Of a stretch of 64,000 nt of DNA, positions 34,075 through 47,691 are shown piece by piece. The notes below the pieces were generated by a model. That model ran no database searches. It saw nothing but the letters and a program-made list of their open reading frames with translations, and had not been told where the DNA came from. A program made the position numbers and the translations under genes. Source of the DNA: Steinernema hermaphroditum. Taxonomy: Eukaryota; Nematoda; Chromadorea; Rhabditida; Steinernematidae. Each line of letters begins with the position of its first letter. The stretch's first letter is position 1. The stretch is taken from positions 11,842,001 to 11,906,000 of the forward strand of contig CM059625.1 in assembly GCA_030435675.1 (NCBI GenBank). The letters run 5' to 3'.

Positions 34075-37000
34075 TCATGCCAGTTCATTTATCTGTGCAC
34101 CACATAAATTTTCAACTGCTGTATACAACTTTTCAGAAAGATTCACTTTAAAGGCTATTCATTTGTGAATTTTTAGACGATACCAGTGGGACGTCAGGAC
34201 AGAAGTTTATTTATCAAAAGTTGATGTGCCCAAATGTCGCGAGGCCATTTTTTGACACGCAGCGAACGCAGCAGAAATTAGATCGGGATGTCAGCGAGTT
34301 GACAGTCGATGTCTGTTTTGTGTCCGTGAGATGGACGTGCGCGTGCATCTGGATGTGCGCTTCCCTTGAGGGTCGGCAACTGATTTCGGCTCGCCTAATA
34401 GCTGGTCGCTGCTCGTCATCGTCTTGTCGTCGCCATGCCGGATATATCATCCTTCACGCCTCCATGCATACCGTAGCTCTAAGGGCGGCAATCAAGAACC
34501 AGAGAATGTCTTAATCAAATCGCTCACAGCTCGCATGCACGACGGGTTCACAGCAGTCATTCAATCTCTCTGACTCCTGAAGGCGAAAATCCGATTTTGT
34601 GTTTTTCTGTCAGAGTGGACCCATGGTGATGCAATTAGTGCGGACAACAGGAGTCAGGCTCATCCTGGCGGACATAATAGCCTTGACACGGTCGGGAATG
34701 TACACAAGTTCAGCTTCGTTGCCTATCTGATTGGCTTCGAAAAGTCAACGAACCAGCTTGACGAGGGCTTCCTTCACGACCCTTGGTTCGATGGCTTGAT
34801 ACATTCTTGATTAGCACGTGGCCGGCTTGAATTTCGGCATTGGCTTTCATGAAAGCTGACCGGTACTAATTGTGAATGTGGACGTCGGCCACCGGACATA
34901 AGCGTATAATCGTAGCTGTTTGCCATCGGCGTGCGAAACGTGAAATTCGAGACGGCGACGTCCTCAAGTCGCCTCTGGCGGCCACGGGATCGACCCTCAG
35001 GACAAGGTTCCACAATAAGTGGACGATGGTGACCGCTGTATAGTTGACTTCCCCCTCTTTACCTTCAGTCACGGCTGTTTCAGTATCGTGGTCACTGGAC
35101 AGACGACCGACAGACCTCCACGACGGTCCAGCGACGCTTATCAGCGCTCGGGCACGAGCATGCATCACCGAGATCGTTGCATAACGGCTTCGCTTCTTTC
35201 TTATCAGTTATGAGAGCAGATGGGCCGCGTTCAGGTGAACTTTTACATTCACGTATGTAGGTAAACAGACTGAACCGATAAAATTATATAAGAGTGCGCA
35301 TGTGATCGGATGCCGGTGGGTCACTGTGCGGGAACGATTCCGACAACCACCAATTCTGCGAAATCGCGTGGACCGTATCAACGGCAATTCTCAAAGGAGA
35401 CAAAAAGGAGGAACGGCAAAAGTCCGGAGTCGCGCATATTTCAATAGGCGTAAAAACACGCCCCTTCTTCTTTCTTTTAGCGGGAGGCTTCTCTCGGATT
35501 CTAAGTTTCATGACACGTCGGCCCGGGGCTATTTTACGACGGTCCTCTTTGTATGCGTGAGCACACAGTCGTATAGTCGCGCCCTCCGAGCCGGCGGCCG
35601 CCAGTTCGAAGTTATTTTGAAGACATTTTTAGCATTATCTTTTATCAGTGCTGACCAAACATGCATTTGTTTGCTCTTTGAGTGACCACAATGCTAGTAG
35701 AAACGGCCGTCGACGGCGACTGTACGACTCCGCCAGAACCTAGCCTACGGCGACAACGACACCTTCGAGGACGCGGCCCCTCGGGGGAAGCGGTCAGTTA
35801 GTCAGTTGTTGGAACCGCCATGTCAAGGTGTGTGATGTATCCGCGCGTATAGAAACGTATTCATATGTGTGTCCAGAGCAAACACGCTGGCCCAAGTGCA
35901 TTTTTGCCCAGCTAAGAGCATGATTTTGTCCTCAGAGTCTCGAGTTCAAGCGTAACGCGATCAGGTAACGCGTGAGTGCAAATAGGGAATTTGGAATTAT
36001 ACATGTGACCCTTCCTCCAGATGTCTGGTTGTAAAGTGACAAGCGGATTTTTGAAATTATTTGCCACTCTAGTGTCATAAGCCGCAAGTATTTATGCGAT
36101 CAGCCAGCGGGACCGCCGGTGGCCCCTTCAAATCTCGATCAAATTGCCTATAGTCAGTGATAATGAATGCTCTGAATCCGTGCTTCGAGTACCGTGTCTC
36201 GTCTTTTTTGTCCTTTCTAGTGAGTCTTTCTACATCGTGAACTACGATTAGCTATTAAGTTTCGATACCTACTATTCGCAGTACTCTACTACTATAGACA
36301 CCTGTGTTATTGATGAGCAGTCCGAAAGTCAGCCGAGGGCCACAGGAAATGCAAATCGGAATGTGTAATAGTCAGTCTATTGCGTATACGCTGTAACCTC
36401 GAGACATTAAGTTATATAACTGGCACATCATCATCAGCGTCATTTCAAGCACGATCGAACTCATCCTTGTTTTGAGCCCGCCCGCAGGGCATTCGCCTGG
36501 CCTCACGTCGTCTCAAGGGTCGTCGTTCGTAATTGACAAAGGTTAGAGGACGCCGAGTCTTTGCGCGCGCGTTCCCATAAGTGCAGTAGTCTCAATTGGC
36601 TCCGATCATAGCAGCAGTGATGTCCTTTTCCGCTCTACTTGTGTATTTTTGGCCTTTTGTCAACTGGAATTTACCAACTCAGCTCCTTGCGCTAACCTTT
36701 GACACCTAGAGAAGTTTCCGGTCTCCCCTATCAGCTAAGCGCGTTCCACTTAAGCGTGTGCACGCCCAATCTGCATCGTCGTGGTGACTGAAGACCTCAG
36801 GCGACGTTCAGGAGATCGGAACGTAAGCGCGGCTTCTTGATAACGAAGAGGCAACACACCATCGACCTTTAACCCTCGAAGACGCTTCAAACGTGAGCTG
36901 ATAAGAGATCGAAATTGCATAACACACATTGATGCCAGCAATGACCGTTCCTTTTTTCGTCTGTTGGCCTGCCCCTGAACCGCTCTCGAAAATCTCTGTG

Positions 37001-37665
37001 TACGACTGATAGCCCACCGCCAAAGGCTACTGTTTAACCCCCTCATAGAGTCGTTGTGCTCCATTGCCGACGAACCCATTTCGATTATAATGCATCATAA
37101 AGAGGAGGGGGCACCTGTGGCCACATTCCGCCGGGCTCCCGCGTTTACGTTCGCCCCTGAATGCGTTCTGTCGTGTATTTGTATGCATGCGTTTGTCTCT
37201 GTTTGATGCTTTCAATATTTCTGTATGTTTATTCAATGGTTTCGTCGCCCGAACGCGGGCGATTAAATCGGGCGTTGTCCTGAGGCGTGCTCTCGCTTTC
37301 GGGCCGCGTGGCTCCATCCATGGAATCGTCGCTGACACTGTCTCATCAGTTTCGGTCCCGACCGTCCATTTGTTCATGTACCTTGCGCACACAAGAGGTG
37401 ACCGATAGCCGCCGGCGCTTCAGCGTCGCTTTGAAACAGTAACGCAAACTGCACTACAGTAGTTTAGCCCGGCGCCCAACTACAACGAGGGTGTGCTGTC
37501 TGGCGACCTCCTCTGGCAATTATTTTTTTTGAAATTCGAAGCTCGGAATCCCGGGCCGTGTGACGCTATTTAGTAGTTGTGCCTCGGATATGTGAGATGT
37601 GCGTGGTGCGTAGTTTTTCGAGACTACCACTTATGCTCTTGTTTCTGACGTTCAATCACTTACAG
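34075..37665. other. GC-rich region upstream of the nuclear receptor gene
   Basis: GC-rich DNA with many overlapping open frames in all phases, none supported by splice sites. A frame-broken coding-like piece lies on the minus strand at 34610-34805. The rest is a plausible promoter or untranslated-leader region of the receptor gene, but no specific site can be named. Confidence 0.4.
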
Positions 37666-37691
37666 GATGTGCCGACAATAGTATCAGAAGT

Positions 37692-40600
37692 ATGCTTAAA
37701 ATGGAAACACCCTCTGCCACTTTCTCCTCCATGGTAAGTGCCGACAGTCGTCGTCAATCTCATTAACCTAGAAAGTGTGGCAAACATGTTTGAAATGCCA
37801 CTTCGGTAGTGACCGCTTGCTGATAATCCGCTTTCACGTGTGCGTTTAGTCGCCCTGCTGCCCGCTAGATCGCTCCCTCGACCGCCGGCGATCGCTGCAC
37901 GGCTGGTTCGAGTGCTCTCGGCCATACAGCGCATAGCCGCTGATGCATGCGATACCAGTTTGAAGAGAAAGTCAAACGCTTTCACCTATGACTGGATCGC
38001 TTTGGACAAAATTTTTGTTTGCTTGAACTCTGTGTTGATATAGACTTCCATAACTCCTCAACACTATAACCCTACCCGTTCTGCCCTGCTCTTAACCCGA
38101 AATCACATGCCTTGTGCCCTTCCATGCCATCGCACATCAAAAGCCCCTCCTTCCAGGTATTACATATACAGTCTGGAGAGGGCACAAGACTGTATTTCCC
38201 TGCCCTAAGGTCACATGTTTCACCTGTGAAATCAAAGCGTAATCGAAAACATTAGAGTCGCCTCTTCTTTTCTTCTTCCCTTCCGTCTTCTTCCATTTAC
38301 TCGCCACTCTCCCGGATGGTCCTTCTGCGCATCTACCGCGACAATTATGACACGGAGAGTGAGAGGAACGTCCGAGTTCAACGACGCGCGAGTGGCAATC
38401 ATTCGCAACCGGACCTCGCCCCTTTCTCTGGATACGGTAGGATTAAGCCGTCCAATCGTTGTCAATCTTATGTAACGCGGGGTTCGAAAGATTTGACTTC
38501 CTCGAACGCTGCCCTTGGCTCATGGTCATTACGTTCGCTCTCGTCCATCGCCGCTCATTTGCGAACAAACGAAATCCGTCTCGCTTCGCGGATGACGATG
38601 TTACATGAGTGGTTTTGGTAGTAGCGTCACTTTGATCCTGTCGCCCCGGGCTCATCCCGCGCCCATCTCCCCGTTGTCGTTCGCTAGAACCAGACGGAGA
38701 CGCGCAACGAGCTTGCGCGGCTGATTGGGGGTTAGAATCAGAGGAGGACCTTTTCAACCTTTCGGATGGCCTTCTGCCCCGAAAACTGGTTGTGTCCGGC
38801 GGCCGACGAGCGCGACAATATCCATTTACATCTTGCTTGGGCGCTCTCTCTTTCTTCTAATCCGGTTTTCCGACGTCCGAAATCGCCTCGAGTCGTCGCT
38901 ACAACTTTTTAACACAACCTGATGCGCAGCGACGGTCATCATGCAAAGGCGCAAAGGCCAAGCCTTTGTAGAGGGGCTATGACGTTCCCACCTCCTTTAC
39001 GAGCCCGGACGCCGTTCCATTGCCTCGGGGCGAGGCTTGTTTACCGTGCGCCGCATCCTGCGACTACTTTCGCTCACTCTCTCAGAGTGTTCAAGCCACG
39101 CCCATTTGCCTCAAGCGCCGCCCTCGAGGGGGAGCGATTTTTGCGAAGTGACCGGTGGGTGACAGCGGGCTGAAGGCAAACTGACTGTCGTCGCGGTCAA
39201 GTTCGAGCGAAATCCAGTTCTGTCGGGGCGAATTGTAATTCTTTCGCTTTTTATCCATGAGTTGCGGGCTCCGCTCGCGACCGTTGCTACAGCGCTTGCA
39301 GCCAGAAGCACTATTCCAAATAAACATCGACCTGTTGCTTACTCGTGCTCGCTCCTAGCAATCTCATCCCGAAGCTACTTACCTTTACCCTATTGCTTGA
39401 ACTTCGCTGCCTGAAAATAGCGGTCTGCAATTTAATCACAATGCTGGTGAGTGACTGTACTGTGTTTAAACATTATGATCGCATGGCCCTTTCATCCCCT
39501 AGGCCAGCGTTTGTGCCCTAACAGTTCTTGTCTTCTTATCTTTCGTACACCTCTCGTACGTATTCTTGGGTAGGCCCTTACAATGCCTTTCGTCTGTCGT
39601 GCTGCTGTTCGATATTCCAACAAAGGATCATTTCGCTTCTCTTGTACATGAGTCATGTCCTGGAATCCTTGAGTGTCAGCTGTGAGCGCAGTTCTACCAA
39701 AAGGCCACTATCATCGTTGTGACCCAAATTGAGAGAGAATTTATGAGTCGTGTAGGGAATGAGTTCTGGTTTTTGCGCAGCACCGAGGTAAGGGCGGGGG
39801 ATAACGGTTAGCTTCGGTACGGCGCGGTCATTTCTCCATGACTGTTATTCAAACAACTGTTGAAATGTGCCTTCGAGTTCGAGAACTGGTTTTCGATGTC
39901 CACCAGCCGCCACCCCGAAGATCACCTCCGATAATACGAACACCGCGCGTCCATCGAAAGGGGAGAAGACCAGACAATCTGCCCGCGTCCGCGCGAACAT
40001 CCTTCACGTGGGAGCGTCCGTTTCCGAGTAGCCGCCAACCTGTCCCTTCCCTCATCATCTTCCACCCCTTCCATCGGACGCTACCGTGTTCGCGCCAGAC
40101 GACATTTAAGTGAAAAGATCTCGACGTGTGCGCGTCTATGGCCATTGTTTTGTGGCGCCGTTTGTTCGTTGAATCAGCGCGTTATGACTTCAGGCTTCGC
40201 GCGATCACTGGGAGAAAGCACCATGCAAATAAATACTATGAATGTCCAGCGGAACGCAAACACAATTGCATGCAGGCGGCCGTTTGTCGACGGATTTTTA
40301 GGCCGGCTGGCGGTAGGGTGCCTAAAAATAGCCGCCGGTGATCAAACACAGCGCTTCTGAGAGGCCCTCTGCGCGTGCACGCGCGCGGCGATACTGTATG
40401 GGCCTTCTGGACCATCCAGACTTGTTGATTTTGTTTGCGACGACCGTTTGGTGTGCACTTTGCGACGACATTTGATCCACAGTGAACCCATGCATCCTTC
40501 GACCTCTTCGTCGTTCCCTCATCCAACGTCGGTGTTCCTCGTTATCCTTGACGATTCACGCGAACGAACAAAGGCTTTATCCTCTGGTTCGGTCCAGGCT

Positions 40601-43600
40601 GTCGCCCTCTCTCTCTTCCTAAATTGGATCATCCACAAAGACCTTATTGTAGATGGCAGAGGCCATCACGCTCGTGTATTCTTGCCGTGGGCGTTCCGCC
40701 AAAAGTTTCATCCCAGCTCTTTCTGCATCCTACCGTAATCCACGTTAGCGCTAACGTGACCTTCGGCTGTTCTTTCGCTCCTTCTTCGGCAGCCTCGAAC
40801 GGCGTCGTAGTGTTGCCACTGCCCCATCGAAATTTTATCAGCTAGTAAACAAAATTATCAGCGCTTAGGTGTTTCACCCGGTGATAGGCGTAGTGAGTCT
40901 CAATAAAGAGATGTCTGCGACTGGTTTAGGGCCTAGTGGATACTGATGGTCTAAAATTGGTGACGTAAGACAAGGTGATGACAGCATAAATTGTCTTTTT
41001 TACCTTTGTTGACTTAAGAGGGCCACACCGTCAGTGCGCTCTCGCTATCCCTTAGTCTTTAGCCTTTCGAGACCGCGCTCTGTGTCATTGAACACCTGAG
41101 TAAGTGCAACACTGTTGTTGTGATAATCTGATTTTGTTTGCTTTTGACTCAGGTCGGTTCGCAGACGGCGTGCGCGGGTTCGGACTGGCGGCAATGTCGT
41201 TTTGCACTATTACAACTGGTTTTACAAAATTCACCTCCCTCACCTGTGTATGCAGCAGGCGGGCGTCCAGCCGCTCCTATCAGCGAACCGGTTGCGGGTG
41301 GTCATCGGGGGCGCACTCGCCAGCGGGTTCGTACTCTGTGACCGTTGACGATGTCCAGTAATGTCCTCTGAGACTGGAATGCACTTTTCCATATGACGTG
41401 AAAGTAACCAGTGCAATGCACCATTTTCTTCTTCGACATTTCTAGACCCTTACCTCTTACTGAGGTGATGAATAACTGTTTTGCGTGTCTATTAGCTTCC
41501 CTAAGGGGATCGGTGGTGCCTCGAGAACAGCGGTCGAGAGGTGAGAGCGAGAATGTTCCCACTAGTTCTTATTCCGAGTTCTTTCCTCGTTGTTCTTCGC
41601 ATATTTCCTGGATTCTTCTTACACGTGGTTATTTCAGGCCCTAGGAGGTAGCGTGCAGCCTTCTACGGGTTCGGCCCCATCGCCAGCCATCTCCATACTC
41701 ACGACTTCAAGCGGTGCGCCCGCGGCCGACCCGCTGAGCTTGTCTCTGAACGCGGTCGGCACCAGCACGTCTCTCTACGGTAACACGACCGTAACCACGA
41801 CGAGCAGCGAAGCGAGCACAGTCGTCGGCTCGGGAGCATCCGCACTCTTCCACGACGAACAGGGCGCCACTTCGGTGGCTGCCTCAAGCGCTGTTGGCGC
41901 TGGCAACGCTCCGGTTTTTACAACCGGCGTTCGTCCCAGCGCCTTTCAACAGACCGGTGTCCACTCGGCTAGTTCGACGCCGTCCCTTCCGACCGCAACA
42001 CCCTTCACTCCGGCCCCTCTTCTGAATCCGTCGCTAATGGCGGCCCAGTTGGGACTGCTTACTTCGCCGAACGCTATCATCAGCATGATGCAGGTAAGCA
42101 ACTGAGAAGAATTCCCTCGGGGAACGAAAGTGAATCATGACCCGGCTGAGAGGTGTTGTCTCTCGCATTTTGTTATACATGAGGCGGACAGTTAGCCCGC
42201 GGGCATCAAACGGCCCCGGCGGTTCTCTAAACCGATTTATTAATATGTAAATTTCGTCCTGCATTTTCATGACACCCGCGTTTGCCCCCAATAAGGTCAG
42301 CCGGGATCATCATCCCTCCTCTTTCCGCCTCCCCTGTCTCTTCGGTGACATCGTGGTCGCCGAGTCACTCGGACGTTACTACAACAGAGCAGTGCGCAGC
42401 GTCGAACCATCTTGTTCCTTTATAACCCCTACCGTACTTTCCAGGCTGCTGCAGCTCAGAACCTTCTCTACCAACACCAACAACAACAACAGCAGCAGAA
42501 CAAAGCGTTCCCTTTGCGAAACTACAATATGCCGAACCTACTGCAACAGTTATCGTCAATGCATGCTGGCGCACCGGTAAGTTCTTTTTTTCTGTCGCTT
42601 TCTTATCGAGCATGGGTCGTTGTACATGTTGGAAGAGCTGTAAACTGATCTCGCTTTACTCATCGCTTTTGGGCAATAATGTCAACATTTGGCTCTGCGC
42701 TTTACTGCTCGACGCGAAGCACGAGCTCGTTGAGGTGTCCATTCGATGTTTCGACCGATTTCGAAGGGGTCGAAAATGCCGCGCACACCTGGGGGCATTT
42801 CAAGGCAACGCGACATAAGGTCACGTTTAGTGCTCTTTGTTGTTGGATAGATGGGTTGTCGAGTCAGGAACTGCGCAGAGGATCGAGGTGACGGGTCGAA
42901 GTGGGAATGGCGTTCTCTACGCAACACATGGAGATGGTATACTTTGTGACAAACATCGAGGACTCGTGAAGAATGGAGTCGACCTTTGCTGATCAGCGCA
43001 GCCACCCCAGTTCGCCGTCCGTTTGTTGCCTTCACTCTCGCTCCGGCGTCAGCGTCACGTTTGGTAGTTGCCAGGTGCAAGCGCGCGATCAGTTACAAGC
43101 CCAGGCTTTCAGCCTAGACCGGAATTGGATTTTACTGTTTTGATCGCCGCAGCTTACTCGCGCTCCATCGAAGAGTTGTCGCGACGCATTTGCTCACTTA
43201 GTTAAATATTCGATCCTGCAATTAACTAATCTTGAATGGTTACGGCCTGAGGGAGGGTCCCTACTGGCGACCCTCAGCTCGGCCTCGTTGTCTCATGCGC
43301 TTGCCCCGTCTCCTCAGCGGCTAGTCAAAGGCCAGCGACCAGCCGGGCCACCGCATCACATCATCGCACACTCTCCCGACTTGTTTTCGCTCTCGCTCTC
43401 GCTCTCGTTTTGTTTTCGCGCCCTTTCAACTATGACCTTCGAACCAGCCGTCGGCGAACGAGTCCCTACCCGCATCAGACGTGTGCATACATGCTGCCCG
43501 AGCTCCACCCATGCCGCAAGTGTGTCACGAACTCCCCTGCCCAGTGGCGCCCTCCTGAAGACGCGGTTACTTCCATGTCGCCTCTTCAACGTCCGTGTAC

Positions 43601-46496
43601 TCGACGGGGTTACATGGGCAGCCGATTGTTTTCCTCGGGGCACGCTGAAGCGCACGCATGCATACTTATGTGGTTTTCCTCGGCCAGAAATGTGTTTTCC
43701 CTTTAAGATAAGGAAGATGATGGTGGTGAAGCTGTCGGTTGAAGCTGTTCCCGTGAATCTTGAAGCCGCTACAATGCACTTTTGAAATTGGCTTAATTTG
43801 CGATTTTGAGGAAATCCTTGAGTAGTTGTTGACGTCGCGCCTCGCCTTCCCCGGTTGACCTCCAATGGCCTTGCGCTGAACTTTGACCTGACAGTGATTA
43901 TCTTTTCCCCGCAGTCTCGCTCGCACTCACCTCGTGCCCCTCCCGCCCTCAATGCGGGCAGCCGGTCTGAGCTGCGGTTCCCAGCGTGTATTATTTATTT
44001 GAGAGTCTATTGTGACTCTCGACCGACGGAGCAGTTGAGGTTGCCCTCGCCGAGGTGGACGCCCTCATCGTTGTCGCCGGCGTCGTTACTATTGGTTTCG
44101 CCGATATCGTGGAGGATACTAATAGGCGTGCGTCGTATCGTGCTATGCTCGCTGACGTTTAACCTTTTGGACCACTGGATACTAATTGAATTGTGGACGG
44201 GCTTTGAGGACCCAAACTCGGCGGAACTTTCGCCAGCCGTTCACCTCGCTCGCTGTTCGCGCCAATCAGCTGCCCTTCGCCCCTTCGGCTGACCTTTTAG
44301 CTGACAAAAACATTTTGTGGCATTCGGCTGCAGCGACGTCGTCACATGCCGTTCGCCTTTTCAGCGTTTATCTTTTACCTCTCAAAACAGGGATTATGAG
44401 TGCATATCGTACTGCGGTCCGCTGTGTCCACATTATGAAAAGGTCGTCAATCTGCGTAGCCGTAAACTCGCAATTATCCCGTTCCCCTCGGCCTTTCTTT
44501 GCGAGACGCAGCTGATTATCGGCTGTTGTTATTTCACTTCATTTTAGTAAGCATTCTCATTTTTCAGTTTATGCCACAGCCGACATCCGACGGTTCAACC
44601 GCGGCGGCGATGAACTCGCGGAGAGTGACCGCTTCGCCGCAGACCGCTGTGCAGCAGGGCTGCGTTGAACTTTGCGTTGTTTGCGGAGACAAGGCTTCCG
44701 GACGACATTACGGAGCCGTTAGCTGCGAGGGATGCAAAGGCTTCTTCAAGCGAAGCATTCGAAAGCAAATCGGCTATTCGTGCAGAGGGAACAAGGACTG
44801 CCCCGTCACAAAGTTCCACCGTAATCGCTGTCAGTACTGCCGTTTAAGGAAGTGCCTAGCGATGGGAATGCGAAGCGAATGTAGGAGAATTATTTTCGCG
44901 TTACAGTGATATTTAATGTTGTATTTTTAGCTGTACAAGCCGAACGTCGCCCAGTCACTGCCCAAACAATTGCCTCCGAAAACTCTCCTCCGACCATGGT
45001 CGCAACAACTTCTTCAGGCAGTTCGGCTGCAAGCACCATCAGTAATTCAGCCGTAAGTCATTGGGTCGCACGCTTACTTGGAACAAACCAAATTTTTCTC
45101 AAGGGGAACCAAAGCTGCTGTCGTAAAGGGGTCAATTGCACAATTGTAGCCTTTGGCCGCGTATTAATTCTTTTTGCACGTTTTAGAGTTCGATCAGCTC
45201 AGCGAGTACAAATGACACCAAATCGTACATGCAAGGCTTGTTGGCGATCGTCAAGAACGAAACGGAACAGGTGCGTCCGTATGCATAGATAAAACTTTTT
45301 CATCGACAACGTTTTCAGGAAGACCGCGAACGTAAATACTCTGACAATTACGAGGTTGGGAGCAGCAGCAGTCCGATGTCCGGTCAGCTACAGTCCAGCT
45401 CGAGTCCAGATGGTCTTTTGTACGGCCTAAAGCGAGAGTCAATTGGAGAAGACGAATCAGGAGTGGACATGAGCACCGTGGGGACGGCTTCGCCCACGTC
45501 CAGTGCGACCGCCTCCTCGCTGTCCGAGGAATGTACTCCGATTCCGATGTTCAACTCTGAACGAGCGAAATTCGAACTGCCTGTGCCCCCTCAGAACATC
45601 TCCCAAGACGGCGTCAACATACAGTTTATATGTGAATCGGCGTCTCGACTACTCTTCTTGTCCGTTCATTGGATGAAAAGTGTGAAAGCTATTAGTTCTC
45701 GGTAATTCAATCGCCTCTTGAAACTCAATATCCAACCTTGTGTTTAGACCCACTCACCTCGAAGCAGTCATGAAGAGCAAATGGTGCGACATCTTTGTTC
45801 TCGGCCTAATGCAGTCGGGGGAAGCGTTCAACTTACCCAACATGTTAGCGATGATGAATTCGCAGTTGGTCAAACTCGGTAGGGAACAGAGCTGAACGTA
45901 CCGAAATAAGTTGTTTGTCTCCTTCAGGTTCAAGCAAAAACGACAAGTACGAAGAAGTCAGCGAGCAGATTGGCCGTCTTCTGCAGTGCTTCAGGCAATT
46001 CAATGAGATGAAGCTGTCTAACACCGAGTTCGCCTATCTCAAGACGATAGCTTTCACCGCTTGTGGTGAGTCGAATTCGACGCTAATTATAATTCACTTA
46101 CGATGTTCAGACCTGCCTTCATCGCCCGCCAAGAACATTGCTCACTTCGCCTCGGTGCATACGCAAGCCTGTCACGAGCTGTATGAACACATCCTTGGCG
46201 TTGGAGTGCCGCAGTTCGGCGAGGACTCGAACTCCGAGACCGACGGTTCGGCGTCCGGCTCAGTGACCGCGGCCATTGAGCGATTCTCTCGCCTGTTACT
46301 TCTGCTGCCGTGTCTACGATGGTTCAACCAACCTGTGCTGGTCGAGCTGTTCTTCAGCGGACTTCTTGGCAATTTATCCATCGAGACAGTGATGCCGTTC
46401 ATCCTGACAGTCGACCTCATGTCCGTGTTTGACAACTCATGTGAAAGCGACGCGATACCTGGGTCGCAATCCTTGGCAAGCTTTCTCCAGAAGTGA
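37692..46496 (+). CDS. nhr-41: Nuclear hormone receptor, TR2/TR4-DHR78 (NR2C/D) type
   Basis: Ten coding exons (37692-37733, 41638-42093, 42445-42576, 44568-44880, 44931-45052, 45187-45270, 45319-45701, 45748-45878, 45928-46065, 46111-46496) give 728 residues. The DNA-binding domain (about 246-311) has both zinc modules: [20 protein letters not shown] with [16 protein letters not shown], then CRYC-type ending [20 protein letters not shown] and SVQAERRP. This is closest to insect DHR78 and vertebrate TR2/TR4, whose C. elegans member is NHR-41. The long N-terminal region is Ser/Thr/Ala-rich with a short polyGln. A divergent ligand-binding domain covers about 470-700 ([11 protein letters not shown]). 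The C-terminus lacks an obvious AF-2 helix. The first exon (14 aa) is inferred from splice phase and is less certain. Domain assignment is firm; exact orthology is likely. Confidence 0.9.
37734..41637 (+). other. Long first intron of the nuclear receptor gene
   Basis: A 3.9 kb intron, about 80 times longer than most here, and GC-rich. Such first introns often hold enhancers or further promoters. Open segments near 41150-41360 could be an alternative exon but no phase-consistent model was found. Confidence 0.45.
42577..44567 (+). other. Intron before the DNA-binding-domain exon
   Basis: A 2 kb GC-rich intron. It contains a short (CGCTCT) microsatellite near 43389-43407. Long overlapping open frames on both strands (for example 43288-43952) are read as chance results of high GC. 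Confidence 0.45.
43389..43407 (+). repeat. CGCTCT microsatellite
   Basis: Three tandem copies of a CGCTCT unit inside the receptor intron. Confidence 0.6.
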
Positions 46497-47514
46497 AACC
46501 GGTGATATCCACCTAAAGCCTCCTCAAGCTTTAACTATGTCGCAAAACGCTTTGGAATATCGTAGTCTCCGTTGTAGTAGCACCTCGTTATATCCGCTCA
46601 CACCCCATGCGCAGAAAATTTGTTAGATGTTCTATGTTTGGCTCTAGAGTTCATTATGCAATGCACCTTTGCACCCGTGCTGCTCGGTGGTATCGTATGA
46701 GCGACCGGTGAGCATAGCCTTCAGATATTTATTACCCTCTCCCATAGTCAATACTAGAAACCCTCGTGATCAGAAGTGCTGGAGAGTCCTCCGTACTATA
46801 TATTATGTGTATATAGTTTCCCACCCAACGCAATATGCCGCTTAGTACTCAACCTATGTGTCTATTTATTCTTTGCCGCAATATACATTCTTGACGTCGT
46901 AGAAGGTCGCCTAGTGTTATTTTGTATTCTTGTACATACGGTTTTCCGACATACTCGTTTAAACGTTTACTCACCTGAACCACTCATTCTCTCAACAAAG
47001 TGCTTTCAACTCTTTCCATTTGTTACCTTCTTGTTTTCCCTGTGTAATAACCAATATTCTCCCTCCATCGTCCCTTCCTCTCCTCATGAACATATCGGCC
47101 AATCGAGTGCAATGTGCATTGATTGTTTCCTCCTTTTTTTAACCTCCATCGTTAGTTCATTGATTAGTTGTGAGCTTTTAGTTGAACACGGCCCCTGTGG
47201 ACCGTGTGGCTCTTAATCGCTAGTTGTCTTTCACCCTCCTCCTCGTTCAAATTCCGTCAAGATTCTCCTCCTTCCAGGCCCCACTTCGACTAGACGCCTC
47301 CTCCCCTCTAACTCATGTAATAACACTTCCTGACATTTTCGTGCAACGTTCTTTCATTCGTTCGTTTTCGGCATTTTTGCAGAAGACCCTATTTTATTAC
47401 TGTTATTATTGTAAAAAAGATATTATTACGATATACATATTATACATATTCACTACACACATATATATTATTTTGATGTTTCACGAGGAATAAATGGATA
47501 ATGATAGTGGTGAA
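46497..47514 (+). other. Probable long 3' UTR of the nuclear receptor gene
   Basis: After the TGA the next AATAAA is at 47489-47494, about 1 kb downstream, in T-rich DNA. The region likely is 3' UTR. It contains no supported gene. Confidence 0.45.
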
Positions 47515-47691
47515 TCAAGTGGTGCGCCATTTCCTCGGAGACCTTTCGGCGCTTTCCAGCGTGTAGTACACATGCTTCGAGGTGATCTTCTCTATCTGGA
47601 TGGACGTCGGGTGGCTAGAGAACGGAAGATCCGGATGAGTGAACGCAGGCGAGAGGAGTAATAAAGCGAAAGTGAACCAAACCAGAATCAT
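47515..47691 (-). CDS. Possible small secreted peptide, 58 aa
   Basis: Open frame from ATG at 47691 to TGA at 47515-47517. The first 18 residues (MILVWFTFALLLLSPAFT) make a good signal peptide. The rest, HPDLPFSSHPTSIQIEKITS and a short basic tail, has no cysteine. An in-frame ATG at 47745 would add 18 residues and spoil the signal peptide position. It lies tail-to-tail with the receptor 3' UTR and head-to-head with vitellogenin, with under 350 bp between start codons. No family is recognised and no intron supports it, so it remains a candidate. Confidence 0.4.
   Translation of the reverse strand: MILVWFTFALLLLSPAFTHPDLPFSSHPTSIQIEKITSKHVYYTLESAERSPRKWRTT

Noticed and set aside
43288..43952. 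Open frames of 165 and 198 codons on opposite strands
   Set aside because: They overlap each other in a GC-rich receptor intron, have no splice context or domain, and are explained by the scarcity of stop codons.
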